A DNA stretch of 64,000 bases from Actinomycetota bacterium (GCA_026392515.1 JAPLBY010000033.1:85859-149858); one strand, 5' to 3'; counted from the stretch's first letter, positions 34,467 to 44,751 are shown. Made by a program: numbers and translations. The notes: generated by a model not told the origin, from the letters alone.

Positions 34467-35825
34467 TTAGCTAAGGGCGCAGTGGGTAGCGACTACTTCA
34501 GCAAGTTCTTTCGCGACTTTCTGAGCTTGATCGGCTGTGGCTGCTTCGACCATTACGCGAATCAAAGGCTCAGTTCCACTTGGGCGCAACAGGATGCGTC
34601 CTGTGCTGCCAAGTTCTTGCTCCAATTTTGCAACAGCTTCAGAAACTGCTGATTTTGAAACCGAACTCTTATCAACATTTGGAACGTTTATCAAGACCTG
34701 TGGCAATCGATTCACAATTGCAGCAAGTTCTGCCATTGATTTTCCAGTTGCCTTCATCTCCGACATCAAATGAAGTGCGGTAAGTACGCCATCACCAGTG
34801 GTCGCAAATTCGCTGAGTACTACGTGGCCACTTTGTTCGCCACCGATTGTGAATCCCCCAGTACGCATTTCTTCAAGTACATAACGATCGCCAACTGCAG
34901 CAGCAATTACTTCAATCTCAAGTTCTTTCATTGCGATGTTGAATCCCAAGTTAGACATCACGGTTGCCACAACAGTGTTTCCAACTAAAGCGCCACGAGT
35001 CTTACGACCAGAGGCCAAGATGGCCAAGATCTGGTCGCCATCAACAAAGTTGCCATCAGCATCAACGGCTAAGCAACGATCTGCATCACCGTCATGAGCA
35101 ATACCAAGGTCTGCGCCATGCTTTACAACGGCAGCGAACAAATCATCCATGTGAGTTGAGCCGCAGTTTTCATTGATGTTCAAGCCATTAGGTTCACAGT
35201 GAATTGAGATTACTTGGGCACCCGCACGACGCAATGCCTCTGGTCCAACAAGCGATGCAGATCCATTAGCACCATCAACAACAACTGTTAGGCCTTCTAA
35301 AGAATTGGAAATGCTGGAGTTCAGGTGATGTAGGTATTTTTCAACGAGATCGTGCTCGCTACGGATTCTGCCAACACCTGCGCCAGTTGGAAGTTCACTA
35401 ACAACATCTAAGTGCGCTTCAATGGCATCCTCGATGGTGTCATCTAGTTTCACGCCGCCACGAGCAAAGAATTTGATGCCGTTATCTGGCATTGCATTGT
35501 GTGAAGCCGAAAGCATTACGCCTAAGTCAGCGCCAGTTAAGTCTGTTAAGAATGCAACGGCAGGAGTAGGAAGAATTCCAACGTCTATAACATCAACACC
35601 GGCACTAGCTAAGCCAGCACTGATTGCAGATTGCAGGAATTCACCACTAGCACGTGGATCCCGGCCAACAATTGCAAATGGGCGATCTGATTTATGAGAA
35701 GAGAATTCGCCACGTTCGCCTAAAACCTGCGCAGCAGCAACACCAAGATTGGTAGCTAGCTCAGCAGTTAACAGACCGTTCGCTAAACCACGAACGCCAT
35801 CGGTGCCAAATAGTCGGCCCGACAT
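34467..35825 (-). CDS. glmM: Phosphoglucosamine mutase
   Basis: A 452-residue phosphohexomutase that converts glucosamine-6-phosphate to glucosamine-1-phosphate. The phosphoserine loop is MLSASHNAMPDNG, the metal loop is DGDADRC, and the sugar-binding loop is GGEQSGH. The C-terminal phosphate loop is RPSGTEPLIR. It starts three bases after rpsI and is followed by glmS, so two consecutive steps of UDP-GlcNAc synthesis are encoded together. Confidence 0.96.
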   Translation of the reverse strand: MSGRLFGTDGVRGLANGLLTAELATNLGVAAAQVLGERGEFSSHKSDRPFAIVGRDPRASGEFLQSAISAGLASAGVDVIDVGILPTPAVAFLTDLTGADLGVMLSASHNAMPDNGIKFFARGGVKLDDTIEDAIEAHLDVVSELPTGAGVGRIRSEHDLVEKYLHHLNSSISNSLEGLTVVVDGANGSASLVGPEALRRAGAQVISIHCEPNGLNINENCGSTHMDDLFAAVVKHGADLGIAHDGDADRCLAVDADGNFVDGDQILAILASGRKTRGALVGNTVVATVMSNLGFNIAMKELEIEVIAAAVGDRYVLEEMRTGGFTIGGEQSGHVVLSEFATTGDGVLTALHLMSEMKATGKSMAELAAIVNRLPQVLINVPNVDKSSVSKSAVSEAVAKLEQELGSTGRILLRPSGTEPLIRVMVEAATADQAQKVAKELAEVVATHCALS

Positions 35826-35828
35826 GTT

Positions 35829-36338
35829 TTAACGCTTGGAGTATTGCGGAGCCTTACGAGCCTTCTTCAGACCGTACTTCTTACGTTCCTTGATTCGTGC
35901 ATCACGAGTTAGGAAGCCGGCCTTCTTTAGGTCACCGCGGTTACCTTCAACATCGATTGCGTTCAAGCAACGAGCCACGCCAAGACGCAATGCGCCAGCC
36001 TGACCGGAGATGCCGCCACCATCGATGCGAGCGATTACGTCGTAAGCGCCTTCGAAGTTAAGAGTCTTGAAAGGATCGTTAACAAGCTGCTGGTGCACCT
36101 TGTTTGGGAAGTAGTCCTCAAGGGTGCGACCGTTGATTACCCAACGACCGGTGCCTGGAACGATGCGAACGCGAGCGATAGCTTCCTTGCGTCGACCAGT
36201 TGCAGCGCCAGGTGTGTCTGGTGCCTTACGTGGTTCGCGAACAGCAGCAGCTGGAGTTTCGGAAGTGTATTCCGACAACTCAACTTCAACCTCTTCGCCA
36301 AGGATGGCGTCTGTTACGTCTACTTCGTTCTCTGACAT
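35829..36338 (-). CDS. rpsI: 30S ribosomal protein S9
   Basis: A 169-residue S9. Residues 1-45 are an acidic, low-complexity N-terminal extension as found in Actinobacteria. The S9 core begins at [15 protein letters not shown] and ends with the classic [12 protein letters not shown] tail that reaches the P site. It follows rplM by 39 bases and precedes glmM by three. Confidence 0.96.
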   Translation of the reverse strand: MSENEVDVTDAILGEEVEVELSEYTSETPAAAVREPRKAPDTPGAATGRRKEAIARVRIVPGTGRWVINGRTLEDYFPNKVHQQLVNDPFKTLNFEGAYDVIARIDGGGISGQAGALRLGVARCLNAIDVEGNRGDLKKAGFLTRDARIKERKKYGLKKARKAPQYSKR

Positions 36339-36377
36339 GTTATTTCCCTTCGTAAAAATCTATGAATCCGCGAGCGC

Positions 36378-36821
36378 TTACTGCGCTACCTGAGAGATCT
36401 CGTATGGCTTTGGGTTTTGAGCAGCGTGTGGATGAACATCGCCTGCGTAAACCTTTAGCTTTGTGATTTGAGCATCGCTGAGCTTGTTATGCGGAAGCAT
36501 TCCCTTGACGGCTTTTTCAATTGCGCGACGTGGGTTTGTTGCTAGCAATTCAACATAGCTAGTTGCACGCAAACCACCTGGGAAACCGGAGTGACGGTAA
36601 TCCATCTTCTGCTGAAGCTTCTGGCCGGTTAGTGCAATTTTTTCTGCATTGATAACAATGACGAAGTCGCCAGTGTCAACGTGAGGTGCAAAGATTGGCT
36701 TGTGCTTACCGCGCAACAGCACAGCAACTTGTGACGCTAGACGTCCTAAAACAACGTCAGTTGCATCGATTACATGCCATTCGCGATTCACATCGCCTGG
36801 CTTTGGTGAGTACGTGCGCAC
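36378..36821 (-). CDS. rplM: 50S ribosomal protein L13
   Basis: A 147-residue L13 with the conserved [30 protein letters not shown] and KGMLPHNKL segments. It begins the rplM-rpsI-glmM-glmS run. The start is GTG with AAGAAGG upstream. The 214-base spacer upstream, shared with the divergent MFS gene, contains a small TGCCT-AA-AGGCA hairpin and no other gene I can see. Confidence 0.96.
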   Translation of the reverse strand: MRTYSPKPGDVNREWHVIDATDVVLGRLASQVAVLLRGKHKPIFAPHVDTGDFVIVINAEKIALTGQKLQQKMDYRHSGFPGGLRATSYVELLATNPRRAIEKAVKGMLPHNKLSDAQITKLKVYAGDVHPHAAQNPKPYEISQVAQ

Positions 36822-37035
36822 AGTGAGCCTTCTTTGTCTAAATAAATGGGGTTTAAATTGCTAGTTTTCCTTATGCCTAAAGGCACAACGAATCCTTAGA
36901 TTACCTGTATTTCTGGGCGTGGGTCAAAACGAGGTCCAATCTCTGGGGTAGGCTCGGAGTTAAGAAATCCGCCAAAATAAGGCATTTTGCCCAAATCTGC
37001 CTGGCGGCGACCAAAAAGGGATGTGCTAAAGCCGC

Positions 37036-38259
37036 ATGAAAGTCAGCCGGCGCCCTCTTTACCTGCTCGAGGGAGCAAATGCCCTGTCCGGGCTCAGTAA
37101 CGCAATTGCGATCATCACAGTTCCGTGGCTCATCTTTGAGCGCACCGGATCAGCTACCCAAGCGGGCATTGTGGTGGCAGCATCTGCGATTCCTGGAATC
37201 ATTATTTCGCCGTTTGTTGGCGCATTAATCGACCATTATGGTCGCAAGCGAGTTTCTATTGGTTCCGACTTACTGTCAGCACTGTCAGTAATGCTGTTTC
37301 CAATTTGGGATTCACTTTTTGGTTTAACGTTCGCATCGATCGCAACATTTGCAGTTCTTGGTGCAGCTTTCGATCCAGCCGGTTACACCGCACGTAAGTC
37401 TTTGATTCCCGATGTTGCAAAAGCTAGTAACACATCAATGGACAAACTTAACTCTTGGCATGAAGCGGTCTTCTCTGGTGGTTGGGCTTTGGGTCCAGCA
37501 ATTGGTGCGATTGCAATTTCGCTTGTTGGTGCCGCAAACTCAATGTGGATTGTTTTCGTAGCATTTATTTTGGCAATCATTTTGATTTCTATGTTGCATG
37601 TTGGTGACCTAGGCCTAGAACACCGGGAAGAAATAAACGATCAAGAAAAGTTTTGGAGTAGCACTTTACGAGGCCTACAAGTTCTTAAGTCCGATAAGGC
37701 GATGTACTACTTAACGATTTCAATTGTGTTCCTGGCAATGGTTTACTTACCAACTGAGTCAATTGTCTTGCCAAAGTATTTCTCAGACATCGATGATCCA
37801 CGTGGGCTGGGTTACGTGCTGTCTTCAATGGCACTTGGTGGTATCGCAACAACTCTTGCTTATCCAAAGTTAGTTAAGCATTTTAAGAAACGAAGTATCG
37901 TAATTGGTGCACTAGCTGCAACTTCGCTTGCGATGATTCCGATGACATTCTTCCCGCCACTTGGATTGTTCGTGCTTGCCGGATTCTTACTTGGACTTGG
38001 TTGGGGTCCAATGAACCCATTGATGAACTCAATGGTGCAACAACGCGTAGCACCGCATATTCAAGGCCGAGTTTTTGGAGTGCAAACTTCTTTGTTCTAT
38101 GCCAGTGGTCCGATTGGAATGTTTGTAACTGGTGTGAGTGTTGATGCATTTGGTGTGCGTCCGGTTTACATCGCAGCAGTTTCGATCCTGATTGTCTTTC
38201 AGTTATTCATAATGTTCTTGCCAGATCTCCACGATTTAGATCGCGAACCGACATACTAA
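37036..38259 (+). CDS. Major facilitator superfamily transporter
   Basis: A 407-residue membrane protein with 12 predicted segments. The loop between segments 2 and 3 has GALIDHYGRKRV, the MFS motif A. The overall pattern resembles drug or siderophore exporters of the EntS/MFS_3 type. The substrate is unknown. The next gene, a serine hydrolase, starts four bases after the stop, so they are probably co-transcribed. This pair lies on the plus strand between two long minus-strand ribosomal runs. There is no clear ribosome site before the ATG. Confidence 0.85.
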   Translation: MKVSRRPLYLLEGANALSGLSNAIAIITVPWLIFERTGSATQAGIVVAASAIPGIIISPFVGALIDHYGRKRVSIGSDLLSALSVMLFPIWDSLFGLTFASIATFAVLGAAFDPAGYTARKSLIPDVAKASNTSMDKLNSWHEAVFSGGWALGPAIGAIAISLVGAANSMWIVFVAFILAIILISMLHVGDLGLEHREEINDQEKFWSSTLRGLQVLKSDKAMYYLTISIVFLAMVYLPTESIVLPKYFSDIDDPRGLGYVLSSMALGGIATTLAYPKLVKHFKKRSIVIGALAATSLAMIPMTFFPPLGLFVLAGFLLGLGWGPMNPLMNSMVQQRVAPHIQGRVFGVQTSLFYASGPIGMFVTGVSVDAFGVRPVYIAAVSILIVFQLFIMFLPDLHDLDREPTY

Positions 38260-38263
38260 ATAC

Positions 38264-39388
38264 ATGACTCGGCCCACGCTTGATAATTGGTTGCTTCCGG
38301 AAAATACGTTTTGGTCATTTCGACATGTTCGGGAATTGATTCCAACTGCTCAGGTTGATTGCGCAAAATCACCACGGGTTTTAAAGCAAAAGATCAACAG
38401 CAAACTTGGTGACATTTCAGTTGAAACCCATACCGGGACTCAAAAGATTTCTGACTATTTGTCGAGTACTCATACCGACTCTTTCACTGTGGCTAAAGGT
38501 GAAGACTTGGTTTTCGAATGGCTAGCTCCAGGAGTTAGCGATGTTGAGCCACATTTGATTTTTAGTGTTACCAAATCATTCACTGGAATGCTCGTGGGTT
38601 CCTTGGTACAAGAAGGCTTAATCGATGTTGATGCCTTGGTTACCAAGTATGTTCCGGAGATTGCTGACAGTGGATTCGGAGATGCAACTGTTCGTAACCT
38701 GCTGGACATGGCTGCTAGTTACCAATTCGAAGAGGACTACACCCCCGGCCCAGACATCATTGCTTATCGCCATTCCGTTGGTTGGTATCCAGCTCCACTT
38801 GGTGCGCCAAACTTGCACGACTTCATCGCCTCACGAAAGAAAGAGGGCGAACACGGTCAGAAGTTCCGCTACATGTCACCAACAACTGATTTGGTTGGTT
38901 GGGTAATTGAAGCAGCCAGTGGCATGCCATATGCCGAAGCACTCTCTAAATTCATTTGGAGCAAGATCGGATCGGAAGCGCCAGGTCACATCACAGTAGA
39001 TCGACAGGGCTCTCCCCGAGCTGCTGGCGGACTGTCGGTAATCCCGCGCGACTTAGTTCGCTTTGGCATGATGATTCGCGATGGCGGAATGGGAGCAATC
39101 GATCCAGAATTCTTGCTAGACGTCTATGAAAATGGCAGTGCCGAACAATGGGCAACTGGAGACTTTAAAGACTTCTTTGAAAAAGGCGTGTATCGATCCT
39201 TCTGCTACAAACCAGGGATTGATCCAGATGTAATCATGGGTATTGGCATTCACGGACAAATGCTTTATGTTGATCGCCCGCGTGGAGTAGTTGTTGCCAA
39301 GCAATCATCATGGCCAAATCCAGATTCTGAAGAAATGCACCTTGATGCATTTAATGCCTGCCGGGCAATCGCCCACGCACTTGGCTAG
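38264..39388 (+). CDS. Serine hydrolase, class C beta-lactamase / 6-aminohexanoate-dimer hydrolase-like
   Basis: A 374-residue protein of the penicillin-recognising serine hydrolase fold. The nucleophile motif is SVTK (S101 and K104). A second catalytic tyrosine is likely Y203 in FRYMSPTTDLVGWV. The AYRHSVGWYPAP region and overall layout resemble NylB-type amide hydrolases and carboxylesterases rather than resistance beta-lactamases. No signal peptide is seen, so it should be cytoplasmic. It probably works with the MFS transporter in front of it on an imported or exported amide or ester. Confidence 0.78.
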   Translation: MTRPTLDNWLLPENTFWSFRHVRELIPTAQVDCAKSPRVLKQKINSKLGDISVETHTGTQKISDYLSSTHTDSFTVAKGEDLVFEWLAPGVSDVEPHLIFSVTKSFTGMLVGSLVQEGLIDVDALVTKYVPEIADSGFGDATVRNLLDMAASYQFEEDYTPGPDIIAYRHSVGWYPAPLGAPNLHDFIASRKKEGEHGQKFRYMSPTTDLVGWVIEAASGMPYAEALSKFIWSKIGSEAPGHITVDRQGSPRAAGGLSVIPRDLVRFGMMIRDGGMGAIDPEFLLDVYENGSAEQWATGDFKDFFEKGVYRSFCYKPGIDPDVIMGIGIHGQMLYVDRPRGVVVAKQSSWPNPDSEEMHLDAFNACRAIAHALG

Positions 39389-39398
39389 CTTGAGGTAG

Positions 39399-39689
39399 TT
39401 ACAAGCGTAATTCCCAGTGCGTCACTTCTGGTGGGTTTGCAAAGAATGGTCCGATTAATCCGCGCCACTGTGTAAACAAGTCAGACTCTCGGAAGCCAAC
39501 CATGTGGTCATCGACTGTGTCCCAGCCAATTGCAATCAAATAAGTCGATGGCTTTTCAACGCCGCGGTGGACGTGAATAACTTGAAAACCTTTAGCTTGT
39601 GAAACGACTGCTTTTGCCTTTTCCATAGCGGCTTCAAATTCAAGTTCTTTTCCTGGCACGATCTCCATGAATGCAGTTTCCATAATCAT
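39399..39689 (-). CDS. ABM-domain (antibiotic biosynthesis monooxygenase-like) protein
   Basis: A 96-residue small dimeric-barrel protein. It has FMEIVPGKELEFEAAMEKAKAVV, then KGFQVIHVHRGVEKPSTYLIAIGWDTVDDH, matching the ABM fold. Members include cofactor-free monooxygenases and haem-degrading enzymes, but many have no known activity. The ATG at 39689 is chosen since AAAGG lies upstream; the frame is open to 39722. It follows the ABC-F gene closely on the same strand. Confidence 0.72.
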   Translation of the reverse strand: MIMETAFMEIVPGKELEFEAAMEKAKAVVSQAKGFQVIHVHRGVEKPSTYLIAIGWDTVDDHMVGFRESDLFTQWRGLIGPFFANPPEVTHWELRL

Positions 39690-39699
39690 GGTTGCCAGA

Positions 39700-41373
39700 T
39701 TACCTTTTGGCTCGCTTCTCATCCCACACTGGCTCGTCAGATTCCCGAACCGTTGAATCCGCGCCGAAGATTACGAAGCGATCCATAGTTCGGGAGAACC
39801 AGCGATCATGAGTTACCGCAAGCACCGTGCCTTCGAAAGCATCAAGTGCCCGCTCAAGTGATTCAGCAGATTCCAGGTCAAGGTTGTCAGTCGGTTCATC
39901 CAGTAACAACAAAGTTGCGCCAGATAATTCGAGTAACAGAATTTGGAATCTGGCTTGCTGGCCGCCAGATAAGGATTCAAACTTTTGTTCACTTGCCCCG
40001 GCTAAGCCATAGCGATCCAAAGCTCGAGCCGATTGCTCTTGTTGCATGCCGCTTCGGTGTTCATCGCCACGGTGCAAAATCTCAATCAGAGTTTTTCCCA
40101 TTAGTTCTGGATGATGATGGGTTTGGGCGAACCAACCTGGTCTAATGCGCGCCCCAAGTTTTGCACTGCCAGTATGTGCAACTGGATCAATCGTGACATC
40201 GCTAATCGGTAAATGCTCTAACTCTGGATCCGATCCACCGGCTGCAAGTAAGCGCAGGAAGTGACTCTTGCCAGATCCGTTTGCGCCAAGGATTCCAACT
40301 CGTTCGCCGAACCAAATTTCTAGATCAAATGGTTCAACTAATCCAGTTAAGGAAAGCTCTTCGCAGACAACTGCTCGTTTACCAGTACGACCACCTTTAA
40401 GGCGCATCTTTACATTTTGTTCAATTGGGATTTCTTGCGGTGGCCCAATTTCTTCAAACTTCTTTAATCGAGTTTGCGCAGCCTGATATCGCGAAGCCAG
40501 TCCGTCATTGAATTTGGCTTTGACTTTAAGCATTTGAACTAGATCTTTAATCTTTTGGTGCTCTTCATCCCAACGACGTCTTAGTTCCTCCAGGCGGGCA
40601 AAGCGATCTTTACGCGCTTGGCCATGAGAGGCAAATCCCCCACCGTGAATCCAGACCGAGTTTCCGGCATGCCCTAACTCAAGAGTCACAATCTGTTTTG
40701 CCGTGTTGGCTAACAACTCTCGATCATGGCTTACATAAAGAACTGTTTTCTTAGTTTCGTTTAGTTGATCCTCTAACCACTTCTTACCAGGAACGTCTAA
40801 GTAGTTATCTGGTTCATCAAGTAATAGAACTTCTTCTGGACCACGTAATAAAGCTTCTAAAACTAAACGTTTTTGCTCGCCACCAGAAAGACTGCCAGCC
40901 GATCGATATTGCGCTTGATCAAATGGCAATTGAATTGCAGCCATAGTGCAAACATCCCAAAGGACTTCGATGTCGTATCCACCAACATCAGCCCAGTCTG
41001 CAATTGCTTGGGCATATGCCATCTGATTCTTTTCGCTGTCATCTTCCATCATGGCTAGTTCAGTGGCATCAATCCGAGCAGCCGTTTGGGCAATGGCAGG
41101 TGGCGCAACCGTCAGCAATAAGTCTCGAACTGTGCCATCGGTCATGTGACCGACGAACTGACGCATCACGCCCAGTCCACCGGTGCGAGCAATACTTCCT
41201 TCATGCGGTTGTTCATCGCCAGCAATCATTCGCATCAGCGTGGATTTGCCAGCACCGTTTGCGCCAATCAGTGCAGTAATTGCACCTTCACCTACCCGAA
41301 ATGAAACATCAAGTAACAGAATTCGACCATCAGGAAGTGAGTAAGTTACATGCTGGACATCAAGATGCCCCAT
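39700..41373 (-). CDS. ABC-F family ATPase
   Basis: A 557-residue soluble protein with two ABC domains and no membrane segments. Domain 1 has Walker A GANGAGKST, signature LSGGEQKRLVLEALL and LLLDEPDNYLD. Domain 2 has GANGSGKSH, signature LSGGQQARFQ and LLLDEPTDNLD. The linker at about 240-310 is charged and helical. ABC-F proteins act on the ribosome, either as translation factors or for antibiotic protection. The long first arm and the lack of a close EttA pattern leave the subtype open. It overlaps the end of truA by 14 bases, tying it to the ribosomal gene run. Confidence 0.88.
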   Translation of the reverse strand: MGHLDVQHVTYSLPDGRILLLDVSFRVGEGAITALIGANGAGKSTLMRMIAGDEQPHEGSIARTGGLGVMRQFVGHMTDGTVRDLLLTVAPPAIAQTAARIDATELAMMEDDSEKNQMAYAQAIADWADVGGYDIEVLWDVCTMAAIQLPFDQAQYRSAGSLSGGEQKRLVLEALLRGPEEVLLLDEPDNYLDVPGKKWLEDQLNETKKTVLYVSHDRELLANTAKQIVTLELGHAGNSVWIHGGGFASHGQARKDRFARLEELRRRWDEEHQKIKDLVQMLKVKAKFNDGLASRYQAAQTRLKKFEEIGPPQEIPIEQNVKMRLKGGRTGKRAVVCEELSLTGLVEPFDLEIWFGERVGILGANGSGKSHFLRLLAAGGSDPELEHLPISDVTIDPVAHTGSAKLGARIRPGWFAQTHHHPELMGKTLIEILHRGDEHRSGMQQEQSARALDRYGLAGASEQKFESLSGGQQARFQILLLELSGATLLLLDEPTDNLDLESAESLERALDAFEGTVLAVTHDRWFSRTMDRFVIFGADSTVRESDEPVWDEKRAKR

Positions 41374-42214
41374 CAGAATCCCTTACTTGCAATGTCTCTG
41401 CGATCCGCTTTGCATACTCGCTGGCATCGGGATACTTAACGTCGACCAAAGTAAGGCCTAATGCTGGAGCTGCAAACACGTGCGCCTCACGTTCTCGGCC
41501 TGCCAAGTAGTTTTCCAGCCAAGCCTTATCAAACTTTCCTTCGCCAATCGCCAGAACAGCGCCAATCAATCCGCGCACCATTGAATAGCAAAATGCGTCT
41601 GCTTCTAATTCAACTTTGATTAATCCATCGGCGGTTTCAGTCCAGTCAAACTTCATCAAAGTGCGAATGGTTGTGGCACCTTCACGCTTTTTGCAGAATG
41701 CCGAAAAGTCATGCAGCCCAATTAATGCTTGGCTGGCATCATTCATTGCTGGAACATCTAAGGGTAGGTAGCTGCGGTGTGCCCGATCGCGAAGCAATGG
41801 ATTGCGCTGTCCCTGGTAAATCAAATACTCATACCGACGCGATAAAGCTGCGAACCGAGCATCAAAGTCTGGGGTTGTGACTTCGAGTTCCTGGATTGAA
41901 ATGTCTTCCGGAAGAATCGCATTGATTCTGTATGTCAGATCCTTCATATCCATGGCATCTGTTTCGGAAATGTCGAAATGAATTACCTGGGCAGTTGCAT
42001 GAACTCCGGCATCGGTTCGTCCTGCGCACTGCACAATAACTCGATCGACTCGAAGAAACGTAGAAATGGCATTTTCAAGTTCGCCCTGAACTGTGCGACG
42101 ATCTGGCTGCATACCCCAGCCCGAGAAATCTTTACCGTCGTAGGAAATTTTGCCGCGAATGCGAATGAGCCCCTGCGCTGCGTTAGCAACGAGGGGCTCA
42201 TTCGATAGAACCAT
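41360..42214 (-). CDS. truA: tRNA pseudouridine38-40 synthase
   Basis: A 284-residue TruA. The catalytic aspartate is in CAGRTDAGVHA; KISYDGKDFSGWG and FCYSMVRGLIGAVLAIG are further family motifs. It makes pseudouridine in the anticodon arm. The only ATG gives an N-terminal extension of about 17 residues (VLSNEPLVANAAQGL...) before the conserved core, and that extension is encoded by an 11-bp perfect inverted repeat. It starts four bases after the rplQ stop and has a weak ribosome site. Confidence 0.94.
   Translation of the reverse strand: MVLSNEPLVANAAQGLIRIRGKISYDGKDFSGWGMQPDRRTVQGELENAISTFLRVDRVIVQCAGRTDAGVHATAQVIHFDISETDAMDMKDLTYRINAILPEDISIQELEVTTPDFDARFAALSRRYEYLIYQGQRNPLLRDRAHRSYLPLDVPAMNDASQALIGLHDFSAFCKKREGATTIRTLMKFDWTETADGLIKVELEADAFCYSMVRGLIGAVLAIGEGKFDKAWLENYLAGREREAHVFAAPALGLTLVDVKYPDASEYAKRIAETLQVRDSDGAS
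42163..42203 (-). promoter_or_regulatory. Strong hairpin inside the first codons of truA
   Basis: GAATGAGCCCC and GGGGCTCATTC form a perfect 11-bp stem with a 19-base loop. It begins 11 bases after the truA ATG. There is no T-run after it. It could reduce translation of truA or mark the end of the alpha-operon message by RNase processing. Confidence 0.5.
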
Positions 42215-42218
42215 TTAT

Positions 42219-42878
42219 TTACGCTTCGTCTTTTACTTCAGCTTCAATCGCCTCAACCTCAGCAACGGCTGCGATATCTTCATCAGTATTTACTGATTCC
42301 GATTCAACGGCTTCGCCGGAATCGGCTTCTTCGACTGAGTCCACTACCTCGTCGACTACGGTTTCAGATGGAACATCTTCAACTGCAATGTCGTCGACGG
42401 CTGGAGCCGCTGCCGCCGCTGCGGCTGCTTCCTTGGCTGCTGCAGCGTCTTTTGCTGCCTTAGCCATTTCGGCTTCCTTAACTGCCCGGCGAGCAACACC
42501 TTCAGCAGCGCGAGCTGCATCAAGAGCTTCAACAAGTTCAATCACTGCCATAGGAGCGTTGTCGCCCTTACGTGGACCAATCTTGACGATGCGGGTGTAG
42601 CCACCTTCGCGGTTTTCGTAGCGCGGACCAATCTCAGCGAAAAGTGTGTGCACTACATCCTTGTTACGGATGACTGTCAAAACTCGACGACGGGCATGTA
42701 GATCGCCCTTCTTTGAGATTGTGATCAATCGCTCGGCAACCGGACGCAGACGACGTGCGCGTGCTTCAGTCGTTGTGATGCGACCATGCTCGAACAACGC
42801 AGTTGCGAGGTTAGCCAAGATTAGGCGCTCGTGTGCTGGACTTCCGCCCATTCGCTTGCCCTTGGATGGCTGTGGCAT
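42219..42878 (-). CDS. rplQ: 50S ribosomal protein L17 with long C-terminal tail
   Basis: A 219-residue L17. Residues 1-118 are the normal protein ([21 protein letters not shown]). Residues 120-219 are an alanine- and then glutamate/valine-rich tail ([14 protein letters not shown], then [16 protein letters not shown]). Such extensions are common in Actinobacteria and probably lie disordered on the ribosome surface. It follows rpoA by 40 bases. Confidence 0.96.
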   Translation of the reverse strand: MPQPSKGKRMGGSPAHERLILANLATALFEHGRITTTEARARRLRPVAERLITISKKGDLHARRRVLTVIRNKDVVHTLFAEIGPRYENREGGYTRIVKIGPRKGDNAPMAVIELVEALDAARAAEGVARRAVKEAEMAKAAKDAAAAKEAAAAAAAAPAVDDIAVEDVPSETVVDEVVDSVEEADSGEAVESESVNTDEDIAAVAEVEAIEAEVKDEA

Positions 42879-42918
42879 GTTTCTCTCCTGTCAATTCGTT
42901 ACTGGAAACGAGAGCTCA

Positions 42919-44040
42919 TTAGAGCTGCTCGTCCTCAGCGAAACTTTGGTCGTCATCGGCTGTTGCGTCATCAGCTGATACTTCAACTGGTGCTGCTTCA
43001 GACTGGAAAGTTGCATATGAACCAGCTGGTGCAAATGCTTCTTCTTCGTCTTCGTTGTAATCATCGTCAAATGCCGATGCGTACTGGCTTGGGTCAAATC
43101 CTGGAGGTGAATCCTTCAGTGCAATTCCCATGGAAGCTAACTTGTCCTTGACTTCGTCAATTGACTTAGCGCCAAAGTTACGAATGTCCATCAAGTCTGC
43201 TTCGGAGCGAGTGATTAGTTCTCCAACAGTGTGGATACCTTCACGCTTTAGGCAGTTGTATGAACGAACGGTTAGGTCAAGTGCTTCAACTGGCATGCTT
43301 AGCTGTTCGGCTGCAAACTGATCAGTTACTGATGGACCAATTTCGATACCTTCAGCGTCAACGTTAAGTTCACGAGCTAGACCAAATAGTTCAACAAGTG
43401 TTGCTCCAGCAGATGCAATTGCATCGCGTGGTGCAATTGATCCCTTGGTCTCAACATCGATTACAAGTGAGTCGAAGTCAGTGCGCTGTTCAACACGTGT
43501 TGCTTCAACCTTGTAAGTGACCTTAAGAACTGGTGAGTAGATTGAGTCGATTGGAATTCGCCCAATTTCGCCACCGGATGCCTTGTTGTTCGCAGCTGAG
43601 ATGTAACCACGACCCTGTTCAACAACGATTTCCATGTCTAGCTTGCCCTTGTCGTTCAGGGTAGCTAGGAACAATTCTGGGTTGAAGATTTCAACACCAG
43701 CTGGTGGCGCAATGTCAGCAGCTGTAACTGGGCCTGGGCCCTGCTTCTTTAAGTACATAGTTACTGGCTCGTCGAACTGTGAAGATACAACCAAGTTCTT
43801 TAGGTTCAGGATGACTTCAGTGATGTCTTCCTTAACGCCTTCGATCGTGGTGAATTCATGTAGAACACCATCAAGCTTGATGCTTGTGATTGCTGCACCT
43901 GGAATGGATGAAAGCAAGGTACGGCGTAGTGAGTTACCAAGTGTGTAACCAAAACCTGGTTCTAGCGGTGCAAGCACAAAGCGGGAACGAGTTTCGGATA
44001 GTACTTCTTCTTTTAGTTCTGGGCGGACTGAGATCAGCAC
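42919..44040 (-). CDS. rpoA: RNA polymerase alpha subunit
   Basis: A 373-residue alpha subunit. The N-terminal dimerisation domain contains [20 protein letters not shown]. The C-terminal domain has [22 protein letters not shown], which contacts DNA and activators. An acidic tail of about 55 residues ([12 protein letters not shown] and on) extends past the usual end, as in other Actinobacteria. It starts with GTG with AAGGAAA upstream. It belongs to the alpha operon between rpsD and rplQ. Confidence 0.97.
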   Translation of the reverse strand: MLISVRPELKEEVLSETRSRFVLAPLEPGFGYTLGNSLRRTLLSSIPGAAITSIKLDGVLHEFTTIEGVKEDITEVILNLKNLVVSSQFDEPVTMYLKKQGPGPVTAADIAPPAGVEIFNPELFLATLNDKGKLDMEIVVEQGRGYISAANNKASGGEIGRIPIDSIYSPVLKVTYKVEATRVEQRTDFDSLVIDVETKGSIAPRDAIASAGATLVELFGLARELNVDAEGIEIGPSVTDQFAAEQLSMPVEALDLTVRSYNCLKREGIHTVGELITRSEADLMDIRNFGAKSIDEVKDKLASMGIALKDSPPGFDPSQYASAFDDDYNEDEEEAFAPAGSYATFQSEAAPVEVSADDATADDDQSFAEDEQL

Positions 44041-44098
44041 AGTTATTTCCTTCCGGCGACGACCACTATTTGAAGTCGCTGTTTGATGGGGATGTTAA

Positions 44099-44725
44099 TT
44101 ACTTGGAGTAAAGTTCAACGATCAACTGTTCCTGAACCTGAGTGTCAATGACCTCACGTGCAGGAAGGGAGTGGACCAGGATGCGCATGCCAGCTGGAAT
44201 AACTTCCAACCAAGCAGGAACGGTACGTTCGCCAATTTCTGCGTAAGCAACTTGAAATGGTGTCATTTCAAGTGATGACTTACGAACTTCAATAACGTCG
44301 TTAGGGCTAACGCGGAAAGACGGGATGTCTACCTTTTTGCCGTTAACAACGATATGTCCGTGACGAACAATCTGACGTGCCATGTCGCGGCTCTTTGCAA
44401 AGCCAGCGCGGAACACAACATTGTCTAGACGTGATTCAAGAATGCGAAGTAGGTTTTCACCAGTCTTGCCGTGCTTACGGCTAGCTTCTTCGTAGTATCC
44501 GCGGAACTGCTTTTCAAGCACACCGTAAATACGTGCAGTCTTCTGCTTTTCACGCATCTGTAATAAGTACTCGGATTCCTTAGCGCGTCCACGACCATGC
44601 TGGCCTGGAGGGTAAGGACGGGATTCCATTGGGCACTTTGGTGAATCACACTTAGAGCCCTTGAGGAATAACTTTGTTTTTTCGCGACGGCAGCGCTTGC
44701 AATCGGGACCGGTATAACGAGCCAT
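44099..44725 (-). CDS. rpsD: 30S ribosomal protein S4
   Basis: A 208-residue S4 of the zinc-binding (C+) form: C9, C12, C26 and C31 near the N-terminus. The S4 RNA-binding domain is at [28 protein letters not shown]4 binds 16S rRNA early in assembly and, in E. coli, represses the alpha operon through a pseudoknot before rpsM. A folded leader before rpsM in this window may serve a similar role. Confidence 0.97.
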   Translation of the reverse strand: MARYTGPDCKRCRREKTKLFLKGSKCDSPKCPMESRPYPPGQHGRGRAKESEYLLQMREKQKTARIYGVLEKQFRGYYEEASRKHGKTGENLLRILESRLDNVVFRAGFAKSRDMARQIVRHGHIVVNGKKVDIPSFRVSPNDVIEVRKSSLEMTPFQVAYAEIGERTVPAWLEVIPAGMRILVHSLPAREVIDTQVQEQLIVELYSK

Positions 44726-44751
44726 TAGTTTTGTCTCCTAAATTCTTCGTA

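Noticed and set aside
42388..42600. Alanine-rich plus-strand frame opposite rplQ
   Set aside because: It is the complement of the repetitive L17 tail and has no homology features.
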